From: Pseudomonas resinovorans NBRC 106553 | GTDB taxonomy: Bacteria; Pseudomonadota; Gammaproteobacteria; Pseudomonadales; Pseudomonadaceae | Assembly: GCF_000412695.1 (NCBI RefSeq) | Contig: NC_021499.1 | Coordinates: 3,534,001-3,598,000, forward strand | Direction of reading: 5' to 3' | DNA: 64,000 nt | Part shown: in pieces, positions 15,954 through 26,054 of the stretch | Layout: the number at the start of each line of letters is the position of its first letter | Position numbering within the stretch: position 1 is the stretch's first letter | The notes under the pieces: generated by a model | What the model was told of the DNA's origin: nothing | What the model saw: the letters and a program-made list of their open reading frames with translations, nothing else | The model's database searches: none | Made by a program: the position numbers and the translations under genes

Positions 15954-16808
15954 ATGTTCGATCCCCTCCTCCTCCGCAGCTTCGTGGCCGTGGCCGACTG
16001 CGGCAACTTCACCCGCGCGGCCGAGCGCCTGCACCTCACCCAGTCCACCGTCAGCCAGCAACTGCGCCGGCTGGAGGAAAGCCTCGGTTGCCGCCTGCTG
16101 GACCGCAGCCAGCGCCAGGTGGTGGCGACCGCCGAGGGCGAGCAGTTGCTGGGCTACGCCCGGCGCATCCTCGCCCTGCAGGACGAAGCCGCCGAGGTCT
16201 TGCGCCATCAGCCGGGCAGCGGCGTGTTGCGTCTCGGCGTACCGGAGGACTTCGCCGCCGAGCGGTTGATGCCAGTACTGGCGGAATTTTCCGCCGCGCA
16301 CCCCGGCGTGCGCCTGGAGGTGACCAGCGGGCTCAGCCCCGAGCTGCTGCGGCTGTATCAGGGTGGGGAGTTCGACCTTCTGCTGATCAAGCGCATGGGC
16401 GAAGACGGCGACAGCCTGGCGTCCTGGCCGGAGCCCCTGGGCTGGGTCGATAGCGCCAGCCGCCCGGCCTACGGTCGCGAACCCTTGCCCCTGGTGGTGT
16501 TTCCCAGCGGCGGCCTGTACCGCAACGAGATGCTCCATGGCCTCGACGTGCAGGGGCGACGCTGGCGCATCGCCTACTCCAGCGCCAGCCTGGCCAGCGT
16601 ACGCGCGGCGGTGTCGGCGGGCCTCGGCGTCAGCCTGCTGCCCCTGCGGGTGCTGGGGCCGGAGCACCGGCTGCTCACCGATGCGGGGTTGCCGGAAATC
16701 CAGGGATTGCGCCTGGCGCTGTATGGCAGGCCGGGGTTGGGCAAGGCGGCGGATGAACTGGCGGAGCGCCTGAAGGCGCTCTGCGAGGTGCCGGTGCAAC
16801 CTTCGTAG
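15954..16808 (+). CDS. LysR-family transcriptional regulator
   Basis: 284 residues from ATG 15954, which gives the usual short LysR N-terminus MFDPLLLRSFVAVAD; longer in-frame extensions read through AT-rich promoter DNA and are rejected. The winged HTH (about residues 17-40) reads GNFTRAAERLHLTQSTVSQQL; an effector-binding domain follows. It is divergent from the ankyrin/deaminase/MFS operon with a 104-bp AT-rich control region, the standard LysR arrangement, so that operon is its likely target. The TAG stop is part of a downstream GTAGGATGGGT repeat, so the repeat sits directly on the gene end. Confidence 0.92.
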   Translation: MFDPLLLRSFVAVADCGNFTRAAERLHLTQSTVSQQLRRLEESLGCRLLDRSQRQVVATAEGEQLLGYARRILALQDEAAEVLRHQPGSGVLRLGVPEDFAAERLMPVLAEFSAAHPGVRLEVTSGLSPELLRLYQGGEFDLLLIKRMGEDGDSLASWPEPLGWVDSASRPAYGREPLPLVVFPSGGLYRNEMLHGLDVQGRRWRIAYSSASLASVRAAVSAGLGVSLLPLRVLGPEHRLLTDAGLPEIQGLRLALYGRPGLGKAADELAERLKALCEVPVQPS

Positions 16809-16896
16809 GATGGGTCGGGCGGCGATCCGCTGAGCTTGCGATACCCATGATGTTCGTCGAAGCCGATGGGTATCGCTGCGCTCAACCACATCCTAC
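16805..16896. repeat. GTAGGATGGGT-family inverted repeat, copy A
   Basis: Begins GTAGGATGGGTCGGGCGGCG, has an internal GATACCCATG/GATGGGTATC pair, and ends CTCAACCACATCCTAC. Its first bases GTAG include the TAG stop codon of the LysR gene. Confidence 0.85.
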
Positions 16897-16914
16897 AAAC
16901 GAGCCCCGTATTTC

Positions 16915-16997
16915 GTAGGATGGGTCGGGCGGCGATCCGCGAGCCTGCGAAACCCATCAACCCCGTCCGATGGGTTTCGTACCTCAACCCATCCTAC
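16915..16997. repeat. GTAGGATGGGT-family inverted repeat, copy B
   Basis: A second tandem copy 18 bp after copy A, from GTAGGATGGGTCGGGC to CTCAACCCATCCTAC. The pair separates the convergent LysR and opmB genes and may act as a bidirectional transcription barrier. Confidence 0.85.
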
Positions 16998-17024
16998 GAT
17001 CCAGCCCGCACCAACCACGGGCTG

Positions 17025-18524
17025 TCAGGGCAACTGCTCCGAATCCGAATCCACCTGCTCCAGCTGCGCCTGGTCCCAGCCGCCGCCCAGGGCGGCGATG
17101 AGCTGGACGCTGGTGGTCAGGCGGCTGCCGGCCAGGGTCAGGACGGTGCGTTCGCTGTTGAGGGCGGTCGCCTGGTTGTTGACCACGCTGTTGAAGTCGA
17201 GGGTGCCGGCCTTGTACTGGTTGGTCACCAGGCGCAGGGCTTCGCGGGCGGCTTCCAGGGCTTCCAGCTGCACCCCGCTCTCTTCCTCCAGCACATCGAG
17301 CTGGACCATGTAGTCCTCGGCTTCGCGGAAGCTGTCGAGCACGGTCTGCCGGTAGGCGGCCACGGTCTGGTCGTAGCTGGCTTCGGCCTGGGCCACCTGG
17401 GAACGGATCAGGCCGCCGTCGAACAGGGTCATGGCGAACTCGGGGCCGATGGACCAGAAGCGGTTCGGCGTGGTGATCCAGTCGCTCAGGCTGCCGCTGC
17501 GGTAACCGCCGGCGGCGCTCAGGTTGAGGCTGGGGAAGTAGGCGGACTTGGCCACGCCGATCTGGGCGTTGGCCGACATCACCTGGCGTTCGGCCGAGGC
17601 GACATCCGGACGGCGCTCCAGCAACTGCGAAGGCAGCAGGGTCGGTATGGTCGGCAAGGCCGGCACGCTGTCCACCTCGGCCAGGCTGAACTCGGCCGGG
17701 GGCACCCCGATCAGCACGGCGATGGCGTTTTCCAGCTGGGCGCGCTGGTACTTGAGGTCGATGGCCTGGGCCTGGGTGGTCTTCAGCTGGGTGGTGGCCT
17801 GGGCCACATCGGCCTTGGTGACTATCCCGGCGCGGTACTGGTTCTGGGTGAGGGTCAGGGAGCGCTGGTAGGCGGCGATGGTTTCTTCCAGCAGGCGCTT
17901 CTGGGCATCCAGCACCCGCAACTGCAGGTAGTTCTGCGCCAGTTCCGATTGCAGGCTGAGGCGCGCGGCGGCGAGGTCCGCGGCGCTGGCTTCCATGCCT
18001 GCGGTGTCGGACTCCAGCTGCCGGCGCAGCTTGCCCCAGAGGTCGACCTCCCAGTTCACCCCGAGGTTGGCGTCGTAGCTCTTGGACACGCCGCCGCCTC
18101 CGGAGCTGGTGACGGTGGAGCCGTCGGCCAGGCGCACGGTGCTGTCGCCGCCGCCCTGGCCGGAACGGGTCTTGCCGGTGGAGAGGCCCACCGAGGGGAA
18201 GAACGACGCGCGGGCGCCACGGGCCAGGGCCTGGGCCTGGCGGTACTGGGCCACCGACTGGGCCAGGGTCTGGTTGGAGGTTTCCAGGCGCTGCTGCAGC
18301 TCGTTGAGGGTGGCGTCGTCGTAGAGCTCCCACCAGCGGCCACGGTGCCCCAGGTCCGCCGGGCTGGCCAGGGACCAGCCTTCGGCATGCTTGAACTGGA
18401 CGGGCACGCTCTGCTCCGGACGCTGGTAGTCCGGGCCTATGGCGCAGCCACCGAGCAGCAGGCCGGCGAGCGCCAGGGCCAGTGCGCGACGCAGGGGATT
18501 CAGGGAGTGGGCGGCGGTGATCAT
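17025..18524 (-). CDS. opmB: RND efflux outer-membrane channel lipoprotein OpmB
   Basis: 499 residues, TolC/NodT superfamily. The signal peptide ends in a lipobox LLLGGC with Cys27 as the lipidated residue, followed by GPDYQRPE. Two repeated outer-membrane-efflux domains follow, with SLQSELAQNYLQLRVLDAQ and the later SAGGYRSGSLSDW/FDGGLIRSQ region. It is the last gene of the muxA-muxB-muxC-opmB operon; its start overlaps the muxC stop by 4 bp. OpmB forms the outer-membrane duct of the MuxABC-OpmB pump, which in P. aeruginosa exports several antibiotics, including novobiocin and macrolides. Confidence 0.93.
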   Translation of the reverse strand: MITAAHSLNPLRRALALALAGLLLGGCAIGPDYQRPEQSVPVQFKHAEGWSLASPADLGHRGRWWELYDDATLNELQQRLETSNQTLAQSVAQYRQAQALARGARASFFPSVGLSTGKTRSGQGGGDSTVRLADGSTVTSSGGGGVSKSYDANLGVNWEVDLWGKLRRQLESDTAGMEASAADLAAARLSLQSELAQNYLQLRVLDAQKRLLEETIAAYQRSLTLTQNQYRAGIVTKADVAQATTQLKTTQAQAIDLKYQRAQLENAIAVLIGVPPAEFSLAEVDSVPALPTIPTLLPSQLLERRPDVASAERQVMSANAQIGVAKSAYFPSLNLSAAGGYRSGSLSDWITTPNRFWSIGPEFAMTLFDGGLIRSQVAQAEASYDQTVAAYRQTVLDSFREAEDYMVQLDVLEEESGVQLEALEAAREALRLVTNQYKAGTLDFNSVVNNQATALNSERTVLTLAGSRLTTSVQLIAALGGGWDQAQLEQVDSDSEQLP

Positions 18525-21500
18525 AGGGATGTTTCCAGAGCGGCGTCGGTACGCACGCCGCGCCAGCGGTTGAAGCGATGGCGCAGGCGGTCGAGGTAGA
18601 GGTAGACCACGGGGGTGGTGTAGAGGGTCAGCAACTGGCTCAGCACCAGGCCGCCAATGATGGCGATGCCCAGCGGCTGGCGCATTTCCGCGCCCTCGGT
18701 GCCGCCAATGAGCAGCGGTACGGCGCCGAGGATGGCCGCGATGGTGGTCATCAGGATCGGCCGCAGGCGCAGCAGGCAGGCCTGGCGAATGGATTCGTCC
18801 GGGGACAGCCCGTCATGGCGTTCCAGCTGCAGGGCCAGGTCGATCATCATGATGGCGTTCTTCTTCACCACGCCGATCAGCAGGAACAACCCCAGCAGCG
18901 AGATAAGGCTGAACTCCCCGCCGGTGAGCAGGATCGCCAGCAGCGCGCCAACACCGGCCGACGGCAGCGTCGAGAGGATGGTCAGCGGGTGGATGTAGCT
19001 CTCGTAGAGAATCCCCAGCACCAGGTACACCAGCACCAGGGCGGCGAGGATCATCCACGGCTGGTTCTGCTGGGTGCTCTGGAAGGCGTCGGCGCTGCCG
19101 CCCATGCGGGCGATCACCGAGCTGGGCAGGCCGATGGCGGCCACCGCGTGCTCGATGGCCACCGTGGCCTTGTCCAGGCTCACGCCGGGCGCCAGGTCGA
19201 AGGCGATGCTCTCGGAGGCGAACTGGCCCTCGTGGTTGACCCGGTCTTCCTCCAGGCTGCGCTCGTAACTGGCGAAGCTGGACAGCGGCACCCGCTGGCC
19301 ATCAGCGGTGATCAGCTGGACCTGCTTGAGGGTTTCCGGGTCCCGGGCGTATTTCGGGTTGACCTCCATCACCACCTGGTACTGGTTCAGGCTGTCGTAG
19401 ATGGTGGAAATCTGCCGCTGGCTGTAGGCGTTGTTCAGTGCCGAGCTGACCATGGCCATGTCCACGCCCAGGCGCTTGGCGGTGTCGCGGTTCACCTGCA
19501 GGGTGACCTGCTGGGCGCCCTCGCCTTCGTTGGCGTCGATGGCGGTGAGCTCCGGCAGGGCCTTGAGCGCGGCGGTGACTTTCGGCGCCCAGGTGCGCAG
19601 GTCCGCCAGTTCGCCGCTCTGCAACACGTATTCGTACTGGGAGCTGCGCTGCTCGCGGCCGCCACCGAACTGCAGGTCCTGGTCGGCCATCAGCATCAGC
19701 CGGCCGCCGGGGACCTTGGGCAGGTTGGCGCGCAGGCGCTCGATGACCTTCTGCGCCGAGATGCCGCGATCCTTGATGGGCTTCAGGCGCACGATCATGA
19801 AGGCGTTGTTGATGCCACCGCCGCCACCGATGAAGCCGGCCACGCTTTCCACCGCCGGGTCTTTCAGCACCGCGCGGCGGAAGATTTCCATCTTCGGCTG
19901 CATCACCGAGAAGGACAGTCCGTCGTCGCCCCGGATGAAACCGATCAGCTGGCCGGTGTCCTGCTGGGGCAGGAAGGTCTTGGGCACCAGCACATAGAGG
20001 GCGACGTTGCAGCCGATGGTCAGCAGCAGGCTCAGGAGCGTCAGGCGCGGATGGCGCAGGGCGATGCCGAGGGTGCGGTCGTAGGCGCCGACCATGCGCG
20101 TGTGCAGCGCCTCGCTCCAGCGCTGCAGGCGGCTGTCCTGGTCCGGCACATGGGGCTTCAGCCAGCGCGCGCAGAGCATGGGCGTGAGGGTCAGGGACAC
20201 CAGCAGCGACACCAGGATGGCCACCGCCAGGGTCAGGGAGAACTCGCGGAACAACCGGTCGATGATGCCGCCCATGAACAGGATGGAGACGAACACCGCC
20301 ACCAGCGAGAGGTTCATCGACAGCAGGGTGAAGCCCACCTCGCGGGTGCCCTGCAGGGCCGCCTTGAAGGGCGCCATGCCGTTGTTGATGTGCCGCGAGA
20401 TGTTCTCCAGCACCACGATGGCGTCGTCCACCACCAGGCCGGCGGCGAGGATCAGCGCCATCAGCGAGAGCACGTTGAGGGAGAAGCCCATCAGGTACAT
20501 CACGGCGAAGGTGCCCACCAGGGACACCGGCACCGCCAGCGCCGGGATCAGCGAGGCACGCAGGTTGCCGAGGAACAGGTAGACCACCAGTATCACCAGG
20601 GCCACGGCGATCAGCAGGGTGCGCTCGGCCTCGTGCAGGGTGGCGCGGATCACCGGCGAGCGGTCCATGGCCAGGTCCAGCTTGACGCTGGCCGGCAGCA
20701 CCGCCTGCAAAGCGGGCAGTTGCTGCTTGATGCTTTCGATGGTCTCGATGATGTTGGCGCCGGCCTGGCGGTTGATCACCAGCAGCACGGCCGAGTCGTC
20801 GTTGAAGAAGCCGCTGTTGTAGCGGTCTTCCACCGCATCGCGGACCTTGGCCACATCGCCCAGGCGCAGGGACGCGCCGTCCTGGTGGCGGATGATCAGC
20901 GGCGCGTAGTCGGCGGCCTTCTCCAGCTGGTCGTTGGCGCCCACCTGCCAATGGCGGCCGGCGTCTTCCACGGCGCCCATGGGGCGGCGCTGGTTGGCGG
21001 CCGAGATGGCGTTGCGCACGTCGTCCAGGGCCAGGCCGTACTGGGTCAGCAATTGCGGTTCCAGCTCAACACGCACCGCCGGCAGCGAGCTGCCGCCGAT
21101 CTGCACCTCGCCCACGCCGCGCACCTGGGACAGGCTCTGGGCCAGGATGGTGGAGGCCAGGTCGTAGAGCTGGCCCTTCTCCAGCACGTCGGAGGTCAGC
21201 GACAGCACCATGATCGGCGCCTGGGACGGGTTGACCTTCTTGTAGGTGGGCATGCTGCGCATGCCGCTGGGCAACAGGTTGCGCGAGGCGTTGATGGCCG
21301 CCTGCACGTCGCGGGCGGCGCCATTGATGTCACGGTCCAGGTCGAACTGCACGATGATCCGCGTCGAGCCCTGGCTGGTGCGGCTGGTCATCTGGTTGAT
21401 GCCGGCGATGGTGCCGAGGGACCGCTCCAGCGGCGTGGTGACGCTGGAGGCCATGATCTCCGGGCTGGCGCCGGGCAGGCTGGCCTGCACGGTGATCACC

Positions 21501-21628
21501 GGGAAGTCCATCTGCGGCAGCGGCGACACCGGCAGCAGGCCGAAGCTGACGATGCCCATCAGCAGGATCGCCAGGCTCAGCAACATGGTGGCCACCGGGC
21601 GGTGGATGAAGGGGGCGGAGAGGTTCAT
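18521..21628 (-). CDS. muxC: RND efflux inner-membrane transporter MuxC (MdtC-like)
   Basis: 1035 residues, full-length HAE1-type RND permease. Twelve transmembrane segments are split by two large periplasmic loops. TM4 carries the proton-relay acids in AAGLVVDDAIVVLENISRH, and the C-terminal repeat has [24 protein letters not shown]. Together with MuxB it forms the unusual two-permease pump (MdtBC type). Its start lies 71 bp after the muxB stop, a gap that holds a hairpin, whereas all other junctions in this operon overlap. ATG at 21628. Confidence 0.95.
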   Translation of the reverse strand: MNLSAPFIHRPVATMLLSLAILLMGIVSFGLLPVSPLPQMDFPVITVQASLPGASPEIMASSVTTPLERSLGTIAGINQMTSRTSQGSTRIIVQFDLDRDINGAARDVQAAINASRNLLPSGMRSMPTYKKVNPSQAPIMVLSLTSDVLEKGQLYDLASTILAQSLSQVRGVGEVQIGGSSLPAVRVELEPQLLTQYGLALDDVRNAISAANQRRPMGAVEDAGRHWQVGANDQLEKAADYAPLIIRHQDGASLRLGDVAKVRDAVEDRYNSGFFNDDSAVLLVINRQAGANIIETIESIKQQLPALQAVLPASVKLDLAMDRSPVIRATLHEAERTLLIAVALVILVVYLFLGNLRASLIPALAVPVSLVGTFAVMYLMGFSLNVLSLMALILAAGLVVDDAIVVLENISRHINNGMAPFKAALQGTREVGFTLLSMNLSLVAVFVSILFMGGIIDRLFREFSLTLAVAILVSLLVSLTLTPMLCARWLKPHVPDQDSRLQRWSEALHTRMVGAYDRTLGIALRHPRLTLLSLLLTIGCNVALYVLVPKTFLPQQDTGQLIGFIRGDDGLSFSVMQPKMEIFRRAVLKDPAVESVAGFIGGGGGINNAFMIVRLKPIKDRGISAQKVIERLRANLPKVPGGRLMLMADQDLQFGGGREQRSSQYEYVLQSGELADLRTWAPKVTAALKALPELTAIDANEGEGAQQVTLQVNRDTAKRLGVDMAMVSSALNNAYSQRQISTIYDSLNQYQVVMEVNPKYARDPETLKQVQLITADGQRVPLSSFASYERSLEEDRVNHEGQFASESIAFDLAPGVSLDKATVAIEHAVAAIGLPSSVIARMGGSADAFQSTQQNQPWMILAALVLVYLVLGILYESYIHPLTILSTLPSAGVGALLAILLTGGEFSLISLLGLFLLIGVVKKNAIMMIDLALQLERHDGLSPDESIRQACLLRLRPILMTTIAAILGAVPLLIGGTEGAEMRQPLGIAIIGGLVLSQLLTLYTTPVVYLYLDRLRHRFNRWRGVRTDAALETSL

Positions 21629-21649
21629 GGTCTATCCCCTCTCCCCCAG

Positions 21650-21675
21650 CCCCTCTCCCGTAAACGGGAGAGGGG
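21650..21675. repeat. Hairpin in the muxB-muxC gap
   Basis: CCCCTCTCCCG and CGGGAGAGGGG around TAAA. It has the same CTCTCCC/GGGAGAG core as 1180-1204. It lies inside an otherwise overlapping operon and could attenuate or stabilise the transcript between muxB and muxC. Confidence 0.65.
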
Positions 21676-21699
21676 AGCCTGTCGGTGCGAGGCAGTGGC

Positions 21700-24600
21700 T
21701 CATACCGCCACCCCCGCCGCACTGCGGCCGGTGAAGCGCCGCGACAGGCGATCGAAGGCCAGGTAGATCACCGGGGTGGTGAACAGGGTCAGCACCTGGG
21801 ACAGCAGCAAGCCGCCGACCATCACCAGGCCCAGGGGCTGGCGCAGCTCGGCACCGGAACCGCTGGCGAGCATCAGCGGCACCGCGCCGAACAGGGCCGC
21901 CAAGGTAGTCATCAGGATCGGCCGGAAGCGCAGCAGCGCGGCCTGGTAGATGGCCGCCTCCGGGCTCATGCCCTGGTTGCGTTCGGCGTCCAGGGCGAAG
22001 TCGATCATCATGATCGCGTTCTTCTTCACGATGCCGATCAGCAGGATGATGCCGATGATGGCGATCAGGCCCAGGTCGTTGCCGGTGAGCAGCAGCGCCA
22101 GCAAGGCGCCGACGCCCGCCGAGGGCAAGGTGGAGAGGATGGTGATCGGGTGGATGTAGCTCTCGTAGAGCACGCCCAGCACGATGTACATGGTCACCAC
22201 CGCGGCGAGGATCAGCAGCAGGGTGCTCGACAGCGAGGCCTCGAAGGCCGCCGCCGCACCCTGGAAGCGGGTCTGGATGCCCTCGGGCATGCCGATCTCC
22301 TGCTGCACCCGCTCGATCACCGCCACCGCCTCGCCCAGGGCGACGCCGGGGGCCAGGTTGAACGACAGGGTTACCGCCGGGAACTGGCCGATATGGTTGA
22401 TCGCCAGTTGCGCCTGGCGCTCCTCCACCTTGGCCAGGGCCGAGAGGCGCACCTGGGTGCCGGCGCTGGTGGCGACGTGGATCTGCTCCAGCGCCTGCGG
22501 GCCGATACGCTCGCCGGGGGCGGACTCCAGCACCACGCGGTACTGGCTGGCCTGGGTGAAGATGGTGGAGATCTGCCGCTGGCCGAAGGCGTCGTAGAGG
22601 GCGTCGGTGATGGTGGAAATCTCCACGCCGAGGCGCCCGGCCATGTCGCGGTCGATGTTCAGGTACACCTGCAGGCCTTTGTCCTGCAGGTCGCTGGCCA
22701 CGTCGGACAGCTCCGGCCGCTGGCGCAGGGCGGTCACCAGCTTGCCGGTCCACCCGTTGAGCAGGTCGGCGTCGGGGGACTCCATGCTGAACTGGAACTG
22801 GGTGCGGCTGACCCGGTCCTCGATGGTCAGGTCCTGCACCGGTTGCAGGTAGAGGCGGATGTCGGTCTGCTTGTCCAGCTCGGGCTGCAGGCGCTGGATC
22901 ACCTCGCTGGCGGTGACGTCACGCTCGCCGTGGGGCTTGAGGTTGATCAGCATGCGGCCGCTGTTGAGGGTGACGTTGTCGCCGTCCACGCCTATGTAGG
23001 AGGTCAGGCTGGCCACGGCCGGGTCCTGGAGGATCAGCGCGGCGACCTTCTGCTGGCGCTCGCTCATGGCGCGGAAGGACACCGATTGCGGCGCCTCGGT
23101 GATGCCCTGGATGACACCGGTGTCCTGTACCGGGAAGAAGCCCTTGGGTACGGCGAGGTAGAGCACCACGGTGAGCGCCAGGGTGCCCACGGCCACCAGC
23201 AGGGTCAGGCCCTGGTGTTTGAGTACCCAGGTCAGGCCCTGGCCGTAGCGGGCGATCATGCCGTCGATGAAGGCACCGCTGGCCTTGTAGAAACCGCCCT
23301 GCTCTTCCGGCTTTTCCCGCTTGAGCAGGCGCGCGCACATCATCGGCGTCAGGGTCAGGGACACCACCAGGGAAATCAGGATGGCCACCGCCAGGGTGAT
23401 GGCGAACTCGCGGAACAGCCGGCCCACCACATCGGCCATGAACAGCAGCGGGATCAGCACCGCGATCAGCGAGAAGGTCAGCGAGATCAGGGTGAAGCCG
23501 ATCTGCCGGGCGCCCTTGAGCGCGGCATTCAGCGGCGTCTCGCCCTCCTCCAGGTGGCGGGCGATGTTCTCCAGCATGACGATGGCGTCGTCCACCACGA
23601 AGCCGGTGGCGATGGTCAGGGCCATCAGGGTCAGGTTGTTGATGGAGAAGCCCGCCAGGTACATCACCGCGAAGGTGCCCACCAGGGACAGCGGCACGGC
23701 GATGGACGGAATGATGGTGGCGCTCAGGCGGCGCAGGAACAGGAAGGTCACCATCACCACCAGGGCGATGGCGAGGAACAGTTCGTACTGCACATCGGTG
23801 ATGGCGGCGCGGATGGTCTGGGTGCGGTCGGTGAGCACCACCACTTCGATACCGGCCGGCAGGTTGGCGTTGAGCGCCGGCAACATCGCCTGGATGCGGT
23901 CCACCACCTCGATCACGTTGGCGCCGGGCTGGCGCTGGATATTCACCAGTACCGCTTCGTTCTGGTTGGCCCAGGCGGCCAGGCGTTCGTTCTCGGCGCC
24001 GTCGACTATCTCGGCGACGTCCTTCAGGCGCAGGGCGGCGCCATTGTTGTAGGCGAGGATGAGGTTGGCGTATTCCTCGGCGGATTTCAGCTGGTCGTTG
24101 GCGTCCAGCATGGACACGCGGGTCGGGCCGTCGAAGTTGCCCTTGGGCTGGTTGACGTTGGAAGCGCCCACCAGGCTGCGCACGTCGGACAGGCTCAGGC
24201 CGTTGGCCGCCAGGGCCTCCGGGTTGACGCGAATGCGCACGGCCTGGCGCTGGCCGCCGGCGATGCTGACCATGCCGACGCCATTGATCTGCGCCAGCTT
24301 CTGCGCCATGCGCGTGTCCACCAGGTTATGCAGCTTGGGCAGCGGCATGGTCTTGCTGCTGATGGCCAGGGTCAGCACCGGGGTGTCGGCGGGGTTGACC
24401 TTGTTGTACACCGGTGGCGCCGGCAGGTCGTTGGGCAGCAGGTTGCTGGCCGCGTTGATGGCCGCCTGGACCTCCTGCTCGGCCACGTCCAGCTTCACTT
24501 CCAGGCTGAAGCGCAGGGTGATCACCGAGGCGCCGCCGGAACTGGTGGACGACATCTGGGTCAGGCCCGGCATCTGTCCGAACTGGCGCTCCAGGGGCGC

Positions 24601-24792
24601 GGTGACGGCACTGGCCATCACCTCCGGGCTGGCGCCCGGGTACAGGGTGAGGACGCGGATGGTCGGGTAGTCCACCTCGGGCAGCGCGGAAACCGGCAGC
24701 AGGCGGTAGGCGATCAGGCCGGCGAGCAGGATCGCCAGCATGCTCAGGGTGGTGGCGACTGGCCTGAGAATGAACAGACGGGAGAGGTTCAT
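21700..24792 (-). CDS. muxB: RND efflux inner-membrane transporter MuxB (MdtB-like)
   Basis: 1030 residues, complete HAE1-family RND permease. Visible landmarks are [16 protein letters not shown] after TM1, TM4 with [19 protein letters not shown] (two Asp of the proton relay), and [23 protein letters not shown] in the second half. It pairs with MuxC. The start overlaps the muxA stop by 4 bp, so translation is coupled. Length and domain layout are normal, with no sign of frameshift. Confidence 0.95.
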   Translation of the reverse strand: MNLSRLFILRPVATTLSMLAILLAGLIAYRLLPVSALPEVDYPTIRVLTLYPGASPEVMASAVTAPLERQFGQMPGLTQMSSTSSGGASVITLRFSLEVKLDVAEQEVQAAINAASNLLPNDLPAPPVYNKVNPADTPVLTLAISSKTMPLPKLHNLVDTRMAQKLAQINGVGMVSIAGGQRQAVRIRVNPEALAANGLSLSDVRSLVGASNVNQPKGNFDGPTRVSMLDANDQLKSAEEYANLILAYNNGAALRLKDVAEIVDGAENERLAAWANQNEAVLVNIQRQPGANVIEVVDRIQAMLPALNANLPAGIEVVVLTDRTQTIRAAITDVQYELFLAIALVVMVTFLFLRRLSATIIPSIAVPLSLVGTFAVMYLAGFSINNLTLMALTIATGFVVDDAIVMLENIARHLEEGETPLNAALKGARQIGFTLISLTFSLIAVLIPLLFMADVVGRLFREFAITLAVAILISLVVSLTLTPMMCARLLKREKPEEQGGFYKASGAFIDGMIARYGQGLTWVLKHQGLTLLVAVGTLALTVVLYLAVPKGFFPVQDTGVIQGITEAPQSVSFRAMSERQQKVAALILQDPAVASLTSYIGVDGDNVTLNSGRMLINLKPHGERDVTASEVIQRLQPELDKQTDIRLYLQPVQDLTIEDRVSRTQFQFSMESPDADLLNGWTGKLVTALRQRPELSDVASDLQDKGLQVYLNIDRDMAGRLGVEISTITDALYDAFGQRQISTIFTQASQYRVVLESAPGERIGPQALEQIHVATSAGTQVRLSALAKVEERQAQLAINHIGQFPAVTLSFNLAPGVALGEAVAVIERVQQEIGMPEGIQTRFQGAAAAFEASLSSTLLLILAAVVTMYIVLGVLYESYIHPITILSTLPSAGVGALLALLLTGNDLGLIAIIGIILLIGIVKKNAIMMIDFALDAERNQGMSPEAAIYQAALLRFRPILMTTLAALFGAVPLMLASGSGAELRQPLGLVMVGGLLLSQVLTLFTTPVIYLAFDRLSRRFTGRSAAGVAV

Positions 24793-26054
24793 ACGCCGCC
24801 TTTCGCGCCCTGGCCTTCAGGCTTGGTGCCCTGGAGTTGCTCGGTGGGCTGCACGGGAACCTCGTCGGCGTCGTGCACCACTTCCACCTCGCTGCCGTCG
24901 CGCAGGCGGTCGGTGCCTTCCAGCACCACCCGCTCGCCGGGCTTCAGGCCACTCTTGACCACGGTGCGCTCGCCGTCGTCCGGGCCGGTTTCGAGCTTGC
25001 GCACCTTCACCTTCTTCTCGCCGTCCATCACGTAGGCGAAGGTGCCCTGGCTGCCGAACTGCACGGCCGCCGAGGGGATCAGCACGGCCTGGGGCAGCAG
25101 CTCGGCGCGCAGGCGCACGTTGACGAACTGGTTGGGGAACAGCGACTCGTCGTCGTTGGCGAAGCGCGCCTTCAGCTTGAGGGTGCCGGTGGCGGTGTCG
25201 ATCTGGTTGTCCAGGCTTTGCAGCACGCCCTGGGCTTGCAGGCGCTTGTCGTCGCGATCCCAGGCTTCCACTACCAGGGGCTGGCCTGCGCGGAAGGGAC
25301 CGACCACCGCCGGCAGTTGGCCTTCGGGCAGGGTGAAGGCGACGCTGATGGGCTGGGTCTGGGTGATGACCACCAGCGGCGTGGTGTCGCCGCTGCTGAC
25401 CAGGTTGCCCACGTCCACCTGGCGCAGGCCGAGACGGCCGGCGATGGGCGCGCGTACCTGGGTGAAGCCGAGATTCAGCTTGGCCTCGGCCACCGCCGCC
25501 TCGTCGGTCTTGAGGGTGCCGCGATACTGGTTCACCAGGGCTTCCTGGGTGTCCAGGGTCTGCTTGGCGATGCTGTCCTCGGCATACAAGCCGCGGTAGC
25601 GCGCCAGGTCGATCTCGGCGTTCTTCAACTGGGCGCGGTTCTGCGCCAGGGTGCCTTCGGCCTGTTGCAGGGCCACCTGGAAGGGACGCGGGTCGATCAC
25701 CGCCAGCAGGTCGCCGGCCTTGACCTGCTGGCCTTCCTCGAACTGCAGCTTGACCAGCTCGCCGTCGACCCGGCCGCGCACGTTCACCGTGTTCAGCGCG
25801 GTGACCGTGCCGAGCGCCTTGAGGTACACCGGGAAATCTCCCTGGGTGATGGTGGCCACGCGCACCGGCACCGGCCCGGCGAAGGCGCCGAAGCCAGGTC
25901 GGCCAGCGCCGCCCCTGCCCTGCTGCTGGGGCTTGGCGGCGGATTCCGGCCAGAACCACCAGATCAGCAGCACGAGCGCCAGCAAGGCGACCGCGATGGC
26001 CAGCCAGTTACGGAGGGAACGGGAATTCGGGGAGTTCGAAAGAGTCGGGGACAT
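24789..26054 (-). CDS. muxA: RND efflux membrane-fusion protein MuxA (MdtA-like)
   Basis: 421 residues from the ATG at 26054; an in-frame extension to 26117 adds 21 residues with no family support. One N-terminal hydrophobic anchor ([19 protein letters not shown], about residues 18-36) is followed by the biotinyl-lipoyl and alpha-hairpin region ([23 protein letters not shown] split around the hairpin), the beta-barrel and the membrane-proximal domain. It bridges MuxB/MuxC and OpmB in the periplasm. It is the first gene of muxABC-opmB; no adjacent regulator is visible and the Shine-Dalgarno is weak. Confidence 0.93.
   Translation of the reverse strand: MSPTLSNSPNSRSLRNWLAIAVALLALVLLIWWFWPESAAKPQQQGRGGAGRPGFGAFAGPVPVRVATITQGDFPVYLKALGTVTALNTVNVRGRVDGELVKLQFEEGQQVKAGDLLAVIDPRPFQVALQQAEGTLAQNRAQLKNAEIDLARYRGLYAEDSIAKQTLDTQEALVNQYRGTLKTDEAAVAEAKLNLGFTQVRAPIAGRLGLRQVDVGNLVSSGDTTPLVVITQTQPISVAFTLPEGQLPAVVGPFRAGQPLVVEAWDRDDKRLQAQGVLQSLDNQIDTATGTLKLKARFANDDESLFPNQFVNVRLRAELLPQAVLIPSAAVQFGSQGTFAYVMDGEKKVKVRKLETGPDDGERTVVKSGLKPGERVVLEGTDRLRDGSEVEVVHDADEVPVQPTEQLQGTKPEGQGAKGGV

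Noticed and set aside
18578..25035. Two very long plus-strand open frames (about 1060 and 1110 codons) opposite muxC and muxB
   Set aside because: They are antisense to well-conserved RND genes, are rich in His/Gln/Gly/Ala typical of reverse-complement reading in GC-rich DNA, and have no recognisable motif.
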